This document shows positions 28,335 to 37,337 of a stretch of 64,000 nt of DNA, piece by piece. How positions within the stretch are numbered: position 1 is the stretch's first letter; each line of letters begins with the position of its first letter. This DNA is from Salinicoccus roseus (lineage in GTDB: Bacteria; Bacillota; Bacilli; Staphylococcales; Salinicoccaceae), in contig NZ_RKQJ01000002.1 in assembly GCF_003814515.1 (NCBI RefSeq), positions 124,001-188,000 on the forward strand, read 5' to 3'. Under the pieces are notes generated by a model. That model saw only the letters and a program-made list of their open reading frames with translations, did no database searches and was not told where the DNA came from. The position numbers and the translations under genes were made by a program.

Positions 28335-30176
28335 CTAGCTTCTTCTTAGGAAGAGCACGATTGCTGCAATGATGCCGAGCAGGAAGAGGACGACTGCCCC
28401 GATGATCAGCCCGATATTCGAACCGCCTGATTCAGTCTGCTCGCTCTCCTGTGCAGTATCGACCGCTTCTTCACTGGTCTCATCCTCTGCTGTCTCCTCA
28501 GTGGATGCTTCGCTGTCTTCCGTCTCTTCTTCTGTTGCTTCTTCAGTATCTTCACTTTCCTCATTGGAGGATTCAGCATTCGATTCTGTCGTTTCTTCTT
28601 CAGCACTCTGCTCTGAAGTTGCCTCGGATGAAGGTTCGGCACTTTCTTCCTGGCTTGGTTCGCCAGTCAATTCTTCTGTACTTTCCTCAGCGGAAGGTTC
28701 TGTACTCTCTTCTCCCGTTACTTCCTCAGTACTCTGCTCTGAGGTTGCTTCTGATGAAGGCTCGGCGCTTTCTTCCTGGCTTGGTTCGCCAGTCAGTTCT
28801 TCTGTGCTTTCCTCAGTGGAAGGTTCTGTACTCTCTTCTCCCGTTGCTTCCTCAGCACTCTGCTCTGAGACTGCTTCTGATGAAGGCTCGGCGCTTTCTT
28901 CCTGGCTTGGTTCGCCAGTCAGCTCTTCTGTGCTTTCCTCAGCGGAAGGTTCTGTGCTCTCTTCTCCCGTTGCTTCCTCAGAACTTTGTTCGGAGGTTGC
29001 TTCTGATGAAGGTTCTGTGCTCTCTTCTTCCGTTGCCTCTTCAGTACTTTCTTCTGCAACTTCCGGTTCTTCATTATTCTGCAAAGCTGTAGACAGCGCC
29101 GAACGCGCTTCATCCAGCTGGTCCTGCGTAGCCTGATTGTCATTCAGCAGTGCATTGGCATTCTCAAGTGCAGATTGCAGTTCTGGCGTCCTGGAGGCGA
29201 CCGGCACCTGTTCTGCCTCATTGACCGTCTGTTCCAGTCCTGACGTATCCACTTCAGGCGCATCGCTTACATTCGTCGTCGTGGCGGTCCTGAAATAGGA
29301 ATTCAGCAATGGCCTGTCATTCTGGTCCATTGCCCGGACATGATATTTGTATGTCGTTGAAGTATCGAGTCCTCTGTCCTGGTAGTTCGCTGCCTGCGTC
29401 GTATCGATCAGCTGATCATCACGGTATATTTCATAGTATGCTGCACCTTCAAGTGCATCCCATGAAATTTCCACAGTATTGCCTGTGACACCCTGAACGG
29501 TCACCAGCCTGTTGTGGAACGTCTCCATGAATTGATAAGTCTGTGGAGCACGCTCGGCCAGACGGGCGCCTGCATTGCCGCCCAGATAATACATCGCAAA
29601 TGTTTCTGCGAAATATTCACCCGGAGTATTGAAGTAGCCCGGCACCTGATGGTCACGGAAAAGGTTGTCCTTCTCCTGCGCCATGATATCCCTGAATGCC
29701 TGCGACTCACTTACTGTGAATCCTGCTGCATAGCTGTCCACGGCATGGCCGTATTCGTGGAGCTCGAGATTGATTGTCGAGTGTGAGTTCCCGGGATTGC
29801 TGTATCCGATCCGTGCGGCAGTCGTATAACCGCCGGCGCCCGGGACATCATCCCAGGTGCGTCCTGTGCCTTCCCAGCCTCTCGGTGTCACACCCGATAG
29901 ATATTCGAATTCCGGCAGCTCCGTGAGCGGCTGATCCATAAGTATGATTCTGACGCCTGCGCGGTTCGTATGTGCCAGGATCCGTTCATCGACCCTTGCG
30001 AGCCGGTTGATCATCGCCTGGGCTTCATTTGCATCATAGCTTCCGTCATTGTCCCTGACTTCGACCATATTCTGTAGACTCGGGCTGGCAGCAGATGCCT
30101 GCTGGGACGCAAATCCAGTAAACATTAACATGAGTCCAAGAGCCATCACAATTCCTGTGAGGGTTTTCTGTTTCAT
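28335..30176 (-). CDS. Membrane-anchored anthrax lethal factor-like metallopeptidase with FN3 domain and Ser/Glu-rich repeats
   Basis: A 613-residue surface protein. A Sec signal peptide (1-30, ending ASA-ASP) precedes an M34/ATLF-like peptidase domain (about 35-225) with the zinc motif H140-EYG-H144 and a downstream GEYFAETFA (187-194) that offers the third ligand glutamate. A fibronectin type III domain follows (228-300), then a helical FIVAR-like segment (310-365). Residues about 370-580 are almost only E, S, T, A, P and G, with three copies of a 42-residue unit. It ends in a membrane helix (SNIGLIIGAVVLFLLGIIAA) and LRRS, not an LPXTG sorting signal. The start has AGGGGAAG upstream. The target protein is unknown; a secreted toxin role is not implied by sequence alone. 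Confidence 0.85.
   Translation of the reverse strand: MKQKTLTGIVMALGLMLMFTGFASQQASAASPSLQNMVEVRDNDGSYDANEAQAMINRLARVDERILAHTNRAGVRIILMDQPLTELPEFEYLSGVTPRGWEGTGRTWDDVPGAGGYTTAARIGYSNPGNSHSTINLELHEYGHAVDSYAAGFTVSESQAFRDIMAQEKDNLFRDHQVPGYFNTPGEYFAETFAMYYLGGNAGARLAERAPQTYQFMETFHNRLVTVQGVTGNTVEISWDALEGAAYYEIYRDDQLIDTTQAANYQDRGLDTSTTYKYHVRAMDQNDRPLLNSYFRTATTTNVSDAPEVDTSGLEQTVNEAEQVPVASRTPELQSALENANALLNDNQATQDQLDEARSALSTALQNNEEPEVAEESTEEATEEESTEPSSEATSEQSSEEATGEESTEPSAEESTEELTGEPSQEESAEPSSEAVSEQSAEEATGEESTEPSTEESTEELTGEPSQEESAEPSSEATSEQSTEEVTGEESTEPSAEESTEELTGEPSQEESAEPSSEATSEQSAEEETTESNAESSNEESEDTEEATEEETEDSEASTEETAEDETSEEAVDTAQESEQTESGGSNIGLIIGAVVLFLLGIIAAIVLFLRRS
28642..29019 (-). repeat. 126-bp tandem repeats (three copies) coding for 42-residue Ser/Glu units
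   Basis: The string CTTTCTTCCTGGCTTGG recurs at 28642, 28768 and 28894, exactly 126 bp apart, inside the stalk region of the metallopeptidase. The protein unit contains GEPSQEESAEPSSEA and TGEESTEPSAEESTEEL. In-frame spacing allows copy number to change without breaking the gene. The outer limits are approximate. Confidence 0.88.
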
Positions 30177-30231
30177 ATTCTTCCCCTACCTTCGCATATG
30201 TTACCTGGTATTTCTCTTCCCTTAAATCGGA

Positions 30232-30438
30232 TGTTTAGACACGAAGTTTATCCTCATTTGATGTTATTCTACACTATAGTGCCAAACCCGTTTAAAGGCA
30301 ACCAAAAGAAGACAATCTTCCAGAATCTTTCACAATTGACTCTAGTAGACTGTCTTCCCTTCACTACACATCACAATGGATTTTCAGACACATTTCTGAA
30401 GAAACGATGATGATGATTCACCCCATAGTGTCTAAACA
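30232..30438. mobile_element. Possible 207-bp MITE-like element with 11-bp terminal inverted repeats
   Basis: TGTTTAGACAC (30232-30242) and its exact complement GTGTCTAAACA (30428-30438) face each other in the 328-bp gap between the metallopeptidase and the ABC permease genes. Both are flanked by GA on the outside. No coding frame of interest is inside. The repeats could be the ends of a small non-autonomous element or chance; nothing else was recognised in this gap besides the terminator at 30451. Confidence 0.35.
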
Positions 30439-30450
30439 GACTCCTGAAAA

Positions 30451-30492
30451 ATAAAAATGACCATCCGTCATATGAATGCAGAATGGCCACAC
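30451..30492 (-). terminator. Terminator of the Bce-type ABC permease gene
   Basis: On the minus strand TGGCCATTC and GGATGGTCA pair (two G-T pairs) around a 14-nt loop, followed by TTTTTATTTTT. Confidence 0.7.
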
Positions 30493-30504
30493 CTTCAGCA
30501 GTAT

Positions 30505-32442
30505 CTAGGTCAGACTTTCCCTCACGACTTTCTTGTAGTGGACCAGTGACAGCAGTGCAAAAAGGGAATAGAAAAGTGCATATACACCCATCACAATCAG
30601 CATCGGCGTCCACATTTCAGTGCCAAAAAGGAACCATCCGGCGTTCACTGCGAAATAGGCATGCAGCAGGCCGATCAGCAGTGGCACCCCGAAGGTGATG
30701 ATCATTTTGAACGATAGCCCCCTGATGATTTCACGTTCCGAAAAGCCGAGTTTCCTGAGTACATTGTAGCTCCCCTTTTCATCCTCGCTTTCGCCGACCT
30801 GCTTGAAATAGAGGATGCATCCTGATGTCACGAGAAAGGCGAAGCCGACAAAAGCAATGACGAACATTGTCATGCCAGAAGCCTGGAGCTGACCCGTTTG
30901 CTGCTGTATTTTCGATTCGAAGAGCGGGTTTTCCTCATGATCCATCATGTTCAATATATCCATGCTGTCGCCTTCAGTGATATCGATGGCATGCAACATC
31001 TTGACGCCCTGCTCCTGCACCTCTTCGGACTGATGCTCGGAGAGCTCCTGATAAACCGTTTCATCGACAATGGCTGTAGGTGAACCGTAGGAAACCATGC
31101 TCGGGAGAACCGCCGCCTCCTGTATGTCAACGAGTTCAAGGGAGCGTTCGTAGTCACCCGAGACGAATGTCATGGGTGCATGCAATGTATAGTTTATGAA
31201 GGTCTGCATGACACTCGGCGTGCCGGTGATGATGGTTTCATTGGGACCGAGTGCGACTGAACCAAAATGCGCCTCACTCACAACATTCACATACAGAGTC
31301 GAACCGTTAAAATCCAGTGCCTCGAGATCAGCGCTGATTGCACCTTCCGTCTTTGCCTCGTAGTCGACCGCCGGCATTTGGATGCTTTCGTAATCCACTC
31401 CTTCCTCATCGAGGAGGTCTTCATAGAATTCCAGCGCTTCCTCTTCATGGAACACGTAATCATGCGGCATCGTGTTTTCGACCATCTTCTCTGTAGAGTA
31501 GTAGGTGATATAGGACAGCGACATGAGGCCGATGCTGAGGGCACTGATGACGACGATCAGTGTCAGCAGGAATGCATTGGACTTCATCTTGAACATGATT
31601 CTCGTCAGGGAGAGGACATCCGTCACATTCACGTGTCCCTTCTTCGATTTTCTGATCATGTTCAGCACGAAGGCAACTGAAAACTTGAAAGTGATATATG
31701 TCCCGATGATCGTCAGCCCCAGTACACCGAATACAAGCAGAAAGATGAGCGTGATATTTTCCATCAGCTGTGTAGAGAAATAATAGCCGACTGCAACCAT
31801 AACGAGGCCAAGGATGCCCATCAGCACTGTACCTGCACCGAGACGCCTTGTATCCGATTCGCTTGTACGGTTCATCGTCATCATCTGCAGCAGTCTTGTC
31901 CGCTTCAGGAAAATGAAATTCTGGATCATCAGCAGAATGAATATGCCGATGAACAGCAGCGCCGTCTTGCCCACTGCCGCCATTGAAAAGTTGAGTCCGA
32001 CGGAAAGTTCGACCTGCATGATCCTGAGCAGGATCATCATCAGCATCCTCGACAGCAGGAACCCGAAAAGGATGCCCACCATCAGGCTGCCGAAGTAGAT
32101 GATGGCATTCTCCAGCACCAGTATCCTGAACACTCTGCCCCGGTTGAGTCCGATGAGCTGGAAGAGCGCCAGTTCTTGGTTCCTCCGCTTCAGGAAAATC
32201 GTATTTGCGAACATTACGAACGTGACGATGATGACGATCAACAGGACTGAACCGACTATAAAGCCGGTAGACATCATCGTGCCTGAAGACAATTCCTCGG
32301 CGGCACTCTCGTCCTTCGACATAAGGACGAAAGAAAAGTACAGGGAAACGCTGAAAATGAGCGCGAAGATATACAATCCATAGTTTTTGATGTTCCTGAA
32401 GAAATTCTTCAGGATGATGCGGTTAAGATTCAACGCCGACAC
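30505..32442 (-). CDS. Bce/Vra-type antimicrobial-peptide ABC transporter permease
   Basis: About 645 residues with ten membrane helices and one large extracellular domain (about 320-510) between helices 7 and 8, the layout of BceB/VraG permeases. These pumps remove peptide antibiotics from lipid targets and also act as sensors for the paired kinase. FtsX-like segments are at both ends. The GTG at 32442 overlaps the ATPase gene by 20 bp; a TTG at 32433 (reading [20 protein letters not shown]) is an equally good start by family alignment. It is the last gene of the four-gene module. Confidence 0.92.
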   Translation of the reverse strand: MSALNLNRIILKNFFRNIKNYGLYIFALIFSVSLYFSFVLMSKDESAAEELSSGTMMSTGFIVGSVLLIVIIVTFVMFANTIFLKRRNQELALFQLIGLNRGRVFRILVLENAIIYFGSLMVGILFGFLLSRMLMMILLRIMQVELSVGLNFSMAAVGKTALLFIGIFILLMIQNFIFLKRTRLLQMMTMNRTSESDTRRLGAGTVLMGILGLVMVAVGYYFSTQLMENITLIFLLVFGVLGLTIIGTYITFKFSVAFVLNMIRKSKKGHVNVTDVLSLTRIMFKMKSNAFLLTLIVVISALSIGLMSLSYITYYSTEKMVENTMPHDYVFHEEEALEFYEDLLDEEGVDYESIQMPAVDYEAKTEGAISADLEALDFNGSTLYVNVVSEAHFGSVALGPNETIITGTPSVMQTFINYTLHAPMTFVSGDYERSLELVDIQEAAVLPSMVSYGSPTAIVDETVYQELSEHQSEEVQEQGVKMLHAIDITEGDSMDILNMMDHEENPLFESKIQQQTGQLQASGMTMFVIAFVGFAFLVTSGCILYFKQVGESEDEKGSYNVLRKLGFSEREIIRGLSFKMIITFGVPLLIGLLHAYFAVNAGWFLFGTEMWTPMLIVMGVYALFYSLFALLSLVHYKKVVRESLT

Positions 32443-33181
32443 CGCCCAGCACGCTCTGTGTATTCATGATTTCCTTATAGAATTCCTCCTGGGGACGCCC
32501 GCCCCGACGCAGCGTCGAATATACCAGTCCATCCTTCAGGAAGATCACCCTGCCCGAGTAGCTTGCAGCAGTCGCGTCGTGTGTCACCATCATGATGGTG
32601 GACCGGCTTGCCACATTCATCTGCTGGAGTTTCTTAAGAAGATTGCTAGCCGACTTCGAGTCCAATGCCCCTGTCGGCTCATCGGCAAAAATGATTTTCG
32701 GCTGATGTATGAATGCCCGGGCGGCGCTGGTACGCTGCTGCTGGCCGCCGGATATTTCATTCGGATACTTTCCACTCAGTTCATGGATGCCGAGTTCCCC
32801 GGCCACCCGTTCGAACTGACGGTCCACCTCATCCTTCTTCATATTCCGAATGGACAGCGGAAGCAGGATATTCTCCTTCACAGTCAGTGTATCAAGCAGG
32901 TTGTATTCCTGGAAGATGAACCCGAGATCATTCTTTCTGAAGTGCGCAAGCTGCTTGTCCTTCATTTGGGTAATATCCGCGCCTTCAATCTGTATATGGC
33001 CGCTGCTCACACGATCGATTGAGCTCAGTACATTGAGCAGGGTTGTCTTCCCGGACCCTGATGCCCCCATGATGGATACGAATTCACCCTTTTCGATATT
33101 CATATCAATCCCTTTCAGTACTTCTGTCCGGTTGAATCTGTTGCCATAGGACTTTTTGATGTCCTTTGCTTCCAGTATCAT
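32423..33181 (-). CDS. Bce/Vra-type ABC transporter ATPase
   Basis: A 252-residue ATPase of the MacB/LolD class. Walker A is GASGSGKTT (about 39-47), the Q-loop is in [13 protein letters not shown], the signature is [14 protein letters not shown], Walker B is [12 protein letters not shown] and the H-loop is MVTHD. It starts [14 protein letters not shown] with GGAGG 7 nt upstream. It pairs with the overlapping permease gene downstream and follows the kinase gene by 106 bp, where a hairpin and a probable separate promoter lie. Confidence 0.95.
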   Translation of the reverse strand: MILEAKDIKKSYGNRFNRTEVLKGIDMNIEKGEFVSIMGASGSGKTTLLNVLSSIDRVSSGHIQIEGADITQMKDKQLAHFRKNDLGFIFQEYNLLDTLTVKENILLPLSIRNMKKDEVDRQFERVAGELGIHELSGKYPNEISGGQQQRTSAARAFIHQPKIIFADEPTGALDSKSASNLLKKLQQMNVASRSTIMMVTHDATAASYSGRVIFLKDGLVYSTLRRGGRPQEEFYKEIMNTQSVLGGVGVES

Positions 33182-33266
33182 AATGACGCCTCCATCTGTT
33201 TTTTATCATACTTATATTCTATATGTATCCTGTCGGACAATCGTTCGATTTACATGACAGAAACAG

Positions 33267-33299
33267 AAGACCATGTGACATTTTCGTCACATGGTCTTC
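33267..33299 (-). terminator. Hairpin at the end of the sensor kinase gene (possible attenuating terminator)
   Basis: GAAGACCATGTGAC and GTCACATGGTCTTC form a 14-bp perfect stem with a 6-nt loop that overlaps the kinase stop codon. The following minus-strand sequence (TGTTTCTG) is only moderately T-rich, so it may limit, not block, read-through from the regulator genes into the ABC genes. Confidence 0.65.
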
Positions 33300-34279
33300 A
33301 CTCTATGGAAAGTATTCTGCCCCGGAAAAATGATTACGACCCGTGTGCCTTCCCCATATTCGGAATCCACTTCAATTTTCATATTCATGGCCGCTGCAGC
33401 TTCCTGTGCAAGGTACAGCCCCATGCCGGTTGCCTGTGCATCCTCATGATCGCTGGTCGATGTAAAGCCTGCTTCGAATATCCGGGGGAGGTCCTCACTC
33501 CGAATTCCCCTGCCATGGTCGGTGACAGTGAGGACAAGCCGCCCATCTTCCATGGCGCTGCTGATGCGCACATCATCATCATCCGTATATTTGACACTGT
33601 TTGTAATGATCTGGTCAAGGATGAACGTGAGCCATTTGACATCCGTCTCCACTTCTTGTACTGCCAGGTCGATATCAAAGCCGACCCCCTTCTCCATGCA
33701 CAGGCGTCTGACCTTCTGGATGCTCCGCCTTACAAGCGGTTCAATTTCAACGCTTTCGAAATAGAGGTCATTCCGGATGTTCGGCAGGCGCTTCATATAC
33801 AGCATCTCATTCAGCATGCCATCAAGCCGCTGCCATTCATTGGCAAGCTTCGCCTTCTCCCGGCCTTCCAGATCGTCGATCAGCAGATTCATCGTCGTCA
33901 TAGGCATCTTCATGTCATGGATCCAGCGGGTAAGGCCGTCCAGGCTTTCCTTCGTTCGGCCAGACTCCGCGTCCAGCCGCTCGTCATGCGAGCGCTTCAC
34001 CCTGATCAGACGCTCATGGATGGCCTGCTGCTCGGCCGTGACGGGCAGGGGCAGTGTGTCGATGTCCTCCACTTTCTCCAGGGAAAGCAGTTCCCTCTTA
34101 TACTGCATCCCCCTCGTATACTGCCATGCCACGAAAATGACGAGGAGCACACTATTGATGGCGACGATATAGAGGACGGAAAGATCCGGGATGGACGCAT
34201 CCAGAAGCCCAAGCAGGAGGATCATTCCATTGAAAAGGAGGAACAGGAGCCACCAGGGCAGGTGCTGCTTCAGATACAT
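33287..34279 (-). CDS. Intramembrane-sensing histidine kinase (BceS/GraS-like)
   Basis: A 330-residue kinase with two N-terminal helices (about 8-28 and 36-54) separated by only a few residues, so it has no real sensor domain and should take its signal from the partner ABC permease. The phosphorylated histidine is in LTRWIHDMKMPMTT; the N box is LDQIITNSVKYT and the G boxes are VTDHGRGI and ATGMGLYLAQ. The GTG at 34288 overlaps the response-regulator stop, but AAGGAG is 8 nt from the ATG at 34279, which I prefer. Confidence 0.92.
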   Translation of the reverse strand: MYLKQHLPWWLLFLLFNGMILLLGLLDASIPDLSVLYIVAINSVLLVIFVAWQYTRGMQYKRELLSLEKVEDIDTLPLPVTAEQQAIHERLIRVKRSHDERLDAESGRTKESLDGLTRWIHDMKMPMTTMNLLIDDLEGREKAKLANEWQRLDGMLNEMLYMKRLPNIRNDLYFESVEIEPLVRRSIQKVRRLCMEKGVGFDIDLAVQEVETDVKWLTFILDQIITNSVKYTDDDDVRISSAMEDGRLVLTVTDHGRGIRSEDLPRIFEAGFTSTSDHEDAQATGMGLYLAQEAAAAMNMKIEVDSEYGEGTRVVIIFPGQNTFHRVKTM

Positions 34280-34284
34280 CAGTC

Positions 34285-34962
34285 TCACTCCTTCAGCATA
34301 TAGCCTATTCCGGTTTTTGTAATAATGGCATCCTCAAGACCCATCTCCTCGAGCTTTTTGCGTATGCGGTTGATATTGACGGTCAGCGTATTATCACTGA
34401 TGAACTTCGCATCATCCCACAACTGTTCGATAAGCGTCTCCCTTGGAACCACCTGATTCCTGCTTCCGATGAGTATGGAGAGGATGAAGGATTCGTTTTT
34501 GGTAAGGTCAAGGACAGTCCCCTCCCTCGAGACCGTGAGCTTTTTGAAGTCAAACACCGCGTCACGGAATCCGACCACATCAACCTCCTGCTGCCTGTAC
34601 TGGTAGGCACGTCTCAGGAGCGCCTGGACCTTCGCCACCAGTACTTCGAAGTTGAAGGGTTTCTGTATATAGTCGTCGCTGCCCATCTGCATGCTCATCA
34701 CCATATCCGACGGATGATCCCGTGAAGACAGGAAGATGATCGGCACGCTCGATATATCGCGGATCCGCCTGCACCAGTAGAACCCGTCATATTTCGGCAG
34801 CGTAATATCGATGATGACCAGGTCCGGCTCAGACTGGATGAAGTCATGCACGACATTGCCGAAATCGGACACCCCCGTGACCGTGTGATTCCATTCCTCA
34901 AGGCGTGATTTCAATTCGTCATAAAGCGTCATGTCGTCTTCAACAATGAATATTTTCGACAT
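34285..34962 (-). CDS. OmpR-family response regulator (BceR/GraR-like)
   Basis: A 225-residue regulator: receiver domain 1-115 with the acidic pair EDD (8-10), the phosphoacceptor aspartate in LVIIDITLPKYDG (D52 region) and the KPF lysine; winged-helix DNA-binding domain from about 130 ending TKTGIGYMLKE. It is the first gene of the regulator-kinase-ATPase-permease module, as in BceRS-AB and GraRS-VraFG, which confer inducible resistance to bacitracin-like or cationic peptides. The RBS is GGGGGAAG before the ATG. Confidence 0.94.
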   Translation of the reverse strand: MSKIFIVEDDMTLYDELKSRLEEWNHTVTGVSDFGNVVHDFIQSEPDLVIIDITLPKYDGFYWCRRIRDISSVPIIFLSSRDHPSDMVMSMQMGSDDYIQKPFNFEVLVAKVQALLRRAYQYRQQEVDVVGFRDAVFDFKKLTVSREGTVLDLTKNESFILSILIGSRNQVVPRETLIEQLWDDAKFISDNTLTVNINRIRKKLEEMGLEDAIITKTGIGYMLKE

Positions 34963-34994
34963 TATGGCTTCCCCCGATTTCTTTTGAGAAAAAT

Positions 34995-35033
34995 AAATAT
35001 CCAGTTCCCATTATAGAGGAAACTGGATATTTT
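34995..35033 (-). terminator. Terminator of the YciI-like gene
   Basis: AAATATCCAGTT and AACTGGATATTT form a 12-bp stem with a 14-nt loop between the YciI-like gene and the response regulator gene; the flanks are A/T-rich on both strands. Confidence 0.75.
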
Positions 35034-35043
35034 GCATCGTTTT

Positions 35044-35322
35044 CTATGACTGTATCGTGTAGTCCGTCTGCATGTCCCACTCATGGACCTCATAATGACG
35101 GGCGCCGCTTGTCACATATGGATCCTGTCTGACGAGGGCTTCTACCGCTTCAAGTGATTCTCCCCGATAGATGACGAGCCCGCCGGCGCCATCGGCAAAC
35201 CTTCCATACATGAAAACATTCCCGGCTTCCCTCTGATCCTTCAGGAAGTCGAGGTGCTGCTGACGGTATTCCTTACTTTTCTGTGCATCCTTCATTGGTG
35301 CCAATGCTGCAAAATATTTCAT
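35044..35322 (-). CDS. YciI-family protein
   Basis: A 92-residue protein of the YciI (dimeric alpha-beta barrel) fold. It shows HLDFLKDQREAGNVFMYGRFADGAGGLVIYRGESLEAVEALVRQDPYVTSGARHYEVHEW, with the conserved H-D/G pattern of the family. Relatives include chloromuconolactone dehalogenase-like enzymes; the role of this one is unknown. It is monocistronic. Confidence 0.85.
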   Translation of the reverse strand: MKYFAALAPMKDAQKSKEYRQQHLDFLKDQREAGNVFMYGRFADGAGGLVIYRGESLEAVEALVRQDPYVTSGARHYEVHEWDMQTDYTIQS

Positions 35323-35380
35323 TCCATCCCTCTTTCCAAATATTCTTTCCTATATATTACCATTATATCTCAGTTTTCTT

Positions 35381-36373
35381 CTATATCTGTTTGGCTTTCA
35401 GGAGCAGCCTCAGGAAATAGGGGCCGCCGATCAGTGCCACTACGATGCCCGTCGGGATGATCATCGGGGCAAGGAGAAGCTTGCCGACAAGATCCGCTCC
35501 TGTGAGGAGCACCCCGCCGATCAGCAGGGAAGAGAAGAACAGGACCTTCATATTCTGACCGAACAGGAGCCTTGAGATGTGCGGTGCAATCAGACCGATG
35601 AAGCTTATGGCACCACATACGCTCACCGCAAGGCTCGAGAGCATCGCAGACAGGATGATCAGAATGATCTTTTCCTTGTTCACATTCATGCCAAATCCGA
35701 TCAGCATTTCATCATCCAGGTTCAGCATCCCCATCTCCCTGATGCGGAAGAAGACAAAAGCCGCGATGATCAGGATATACGGCACCGATATGAAGACGAA
35801 CGGCCATGTATCCCCCCATATGTTACCGGCGAAATAACGGTTCAGCATCTCCATCTGGGTTTCGTCGAACATGGACGTGAATACATAGACGAATCCAGTC
35901 ACTCCCATCGCCGTAGCAATACCGATGAGGATGAATATGTTGCTTTTGAACGTCCCGCCCATGAATGACAGGAAGAAGATGATGAGTACCGTCGCCAAGC
36001 CCCCGATGAAGCTCATCAGAGGCAGTGCATACAGGTGCTGGCTCATAGACCCGCTGACGAACATGATGAAGAGGACCACGCCGAATCCGCTGCCGGCATT
36101 GACACCGATGATGCCTGGATCGGCAAGTGGATTCTTCGAGATGACCTGCAGTATGAGACCGCTCAGTGCAAGGGCGGCGCCACAGACCAGGGTGACGATG
36201 ATGCGCGGCATCCTGAACTCGAACAGTACGAGCCGCACATCCTCCCCTGCCTGATTGATCAGCAGATCTATCAGGTCGCCAGGAGCCAGACTGAAGGTTC
36301 CCGTAAGCAGATGAGTGACTACGATTGCGATGAGCAGGGCGATGATGATGATGAATTTCATACTGTTACGCAT
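35381..36373 (-). CDS. Iron-siderophore ABC transporter permease 2 (FecCD family)
   Basis: About 330 residues with ten membrane helices. NPLADPGIIGVNAGSGFGVVLF and CGAISFIGLIAPHISRLLFG are the diagnostic FecCD motifs. The frame reaches 36421, but the ATG at 36373 (MRNSMKFIIII) lies 8 bp inside the end of the preceding permease gene with GGGGGCGGAA upstream, fitting a coupled operon. With the other permease it forms the heterodimeric channel for a ferric siderophore. Confidence 0.93.
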   Translation of the reverse strand: MRNSMKFIIIIALLIAIVVTHLLTGTFSLAPGDLIDLLINQAGEDVRLVLFEFRMPRIIVTLVCGAALALSGLILQVISKNPLADPGIIGVNAGSGFGVVLFIMFVSGSMSQHLYALPLMSFIGGLATVLIIFFLSFMGGTFKSNIFILIGIATAMGVTGFVYVFTSMFDETQMEMLNRYFAGNIWGDTWPFVFISVPYILIIAAFVFFRIREMGMLNLDDEMLIGFGMNVNKEKIILIILSAMLSSLAVSVCGAISFIGLIAPHISRLLFGQNMKVLFFSSLLIGGVLLTGADLVGKLLLAPMIIPTGIVVALIGGPYFLRLLLKAKQI

Positions 36374-37337
36374 ATTTCCGCCCCCGCTTCTTGATGATAT
36401 AGATGAAGAAAGGCAGGCCAATCACCGCAATGATGGCGTTGACAGGTGTTTCATTGAACACTCTGGCGAACATGTCGGACAGGGCGAATATCATCGCTCC
36501 GAGCATCCCGGTATAGATGATGGTGAACCGGTGCATATTGCCGAAAAGCATTTTGACGATGTGGGGCACAAGCAATCCCAGGAACACCACGTTACCCACC
36601 ATGGCGACGGCCATGCTTGCAAGCATGATGGCAAGAACCAGCGTCACTCCGCGATAGAGTGTCTGATTCTGGCCGAGCGAAACCGCCATTTCGTCCCCGA
36701 ACAGAAGGATATCAAGCTCTTTCGCCAAAAAGAGCAGTACCGTGACGAGCACCAGGGCAATCGGAAAGACCAGGACGATGTTCGACATCGACTGTCCGGC
36801 AGCACCGCCTGCCGTGAAGAACGCAACATACTGGCCCAGGCCGAATGTGATCACCAGAAAATCCGTCACCGCATAAAGCAGGAGGCTGATTCCAGCGCCG
36901 GCCAGGATCAGGTGCATCGGGGAACGGTAGCGGGTCATTGAAAGGATCACCAGCCCGACCAGCATGCCACCGATGAAACCGATGCCCATCACCCCGATGA
37001 ATGGCAGTGTAGGCAGCAGCAGTGCCCCGACGATGATCGCCAGGTTGGCCCCGGCATTGATGCCGAGTATGCTCGGCTCACTCAGGTCATTGTGCGTGAC
37101 GGACTGGAGGACGAGACCCGATATGCTGATCATGAAACCGGCGAGAAGTGCGCCGAGCACACGGGGCATCCGGATTTCGTACAGGATCTGATGGGCCTGA
37201 TCCGTCATGTCCAGGCTGAAGATCACCTCAAGCACCTGCTGGAGCGTGTATGTATTCGTTCCGAACATCATCGCTGCCACAAAAGACAAAAGAATGCCCA
37301 TCGCTACGATGGGCAAAGGATACCATTTACGATCCAT
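36366..37337 (-). CDS. Iron-siderophore ABC transporter permease 1 (FecCD family)
   Basis: A 323-residue FecCD permease with SEPSILGINAGANLAIIVGALL and GNVVFLGLLVPHIVKMLFG. The longer open frame to 37382 lies inside the ATPase gene; GAGGT is 5 nt from the ATG at 37337 (MDRKWYPLPIV), which overlaps the ATPase stop region by 11 bp. It sits third in the binding protein-ATPase-permease-permease operon. Confidence 0.93.
   Translation of the reverse strand: MDRKWYPLPIVAMGILLSFVAAMMFGTNTYTLQQVLEVIFSLDMTDQAHQILYEIRMPRVLGALLAGFMISISGLVLQSVTHNDLSEPSILGINAGANLAIIVGALLLPTLPFIGVMGIGFIGGMLVGLVILSMTRYRSPMHLILAGAGISLLLYAVTDFLVITFGLGQYVAFFTAGGAAGQSMSNIVLVFPIALVLVTVLLFLAKELDILLFGDEMAVSLGQNQTLYRGVTLVLAIMLASMAVAMVGNVVFLGLLVPHIVKMLFGNMHRFTIIYTGMLGAMIFALSDMFARVFNETPVNAIIAVIGLPFFIYIIKKRGRKYA

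Noticed and set aside
28369-29136. 255-residue plus-strand frame rich in serine and valine
   Set aside because: It is the antisense of the Ser/Glu-rich repeat region; codon bias of the repeats keeps it open and it has no RBS.
30198-30410. 70-residue frame inside the MITE-like stretch
   Set aside because: No RBS, low-quality composition and it crosses one of the terminal repeats.
33254-34303. 349-residue plus-strand frame across the sensor kinase gene
   Set aside because: The minus strand encodes an intact kinase with H, N and G boxes; the plus frame has no recognisable features.
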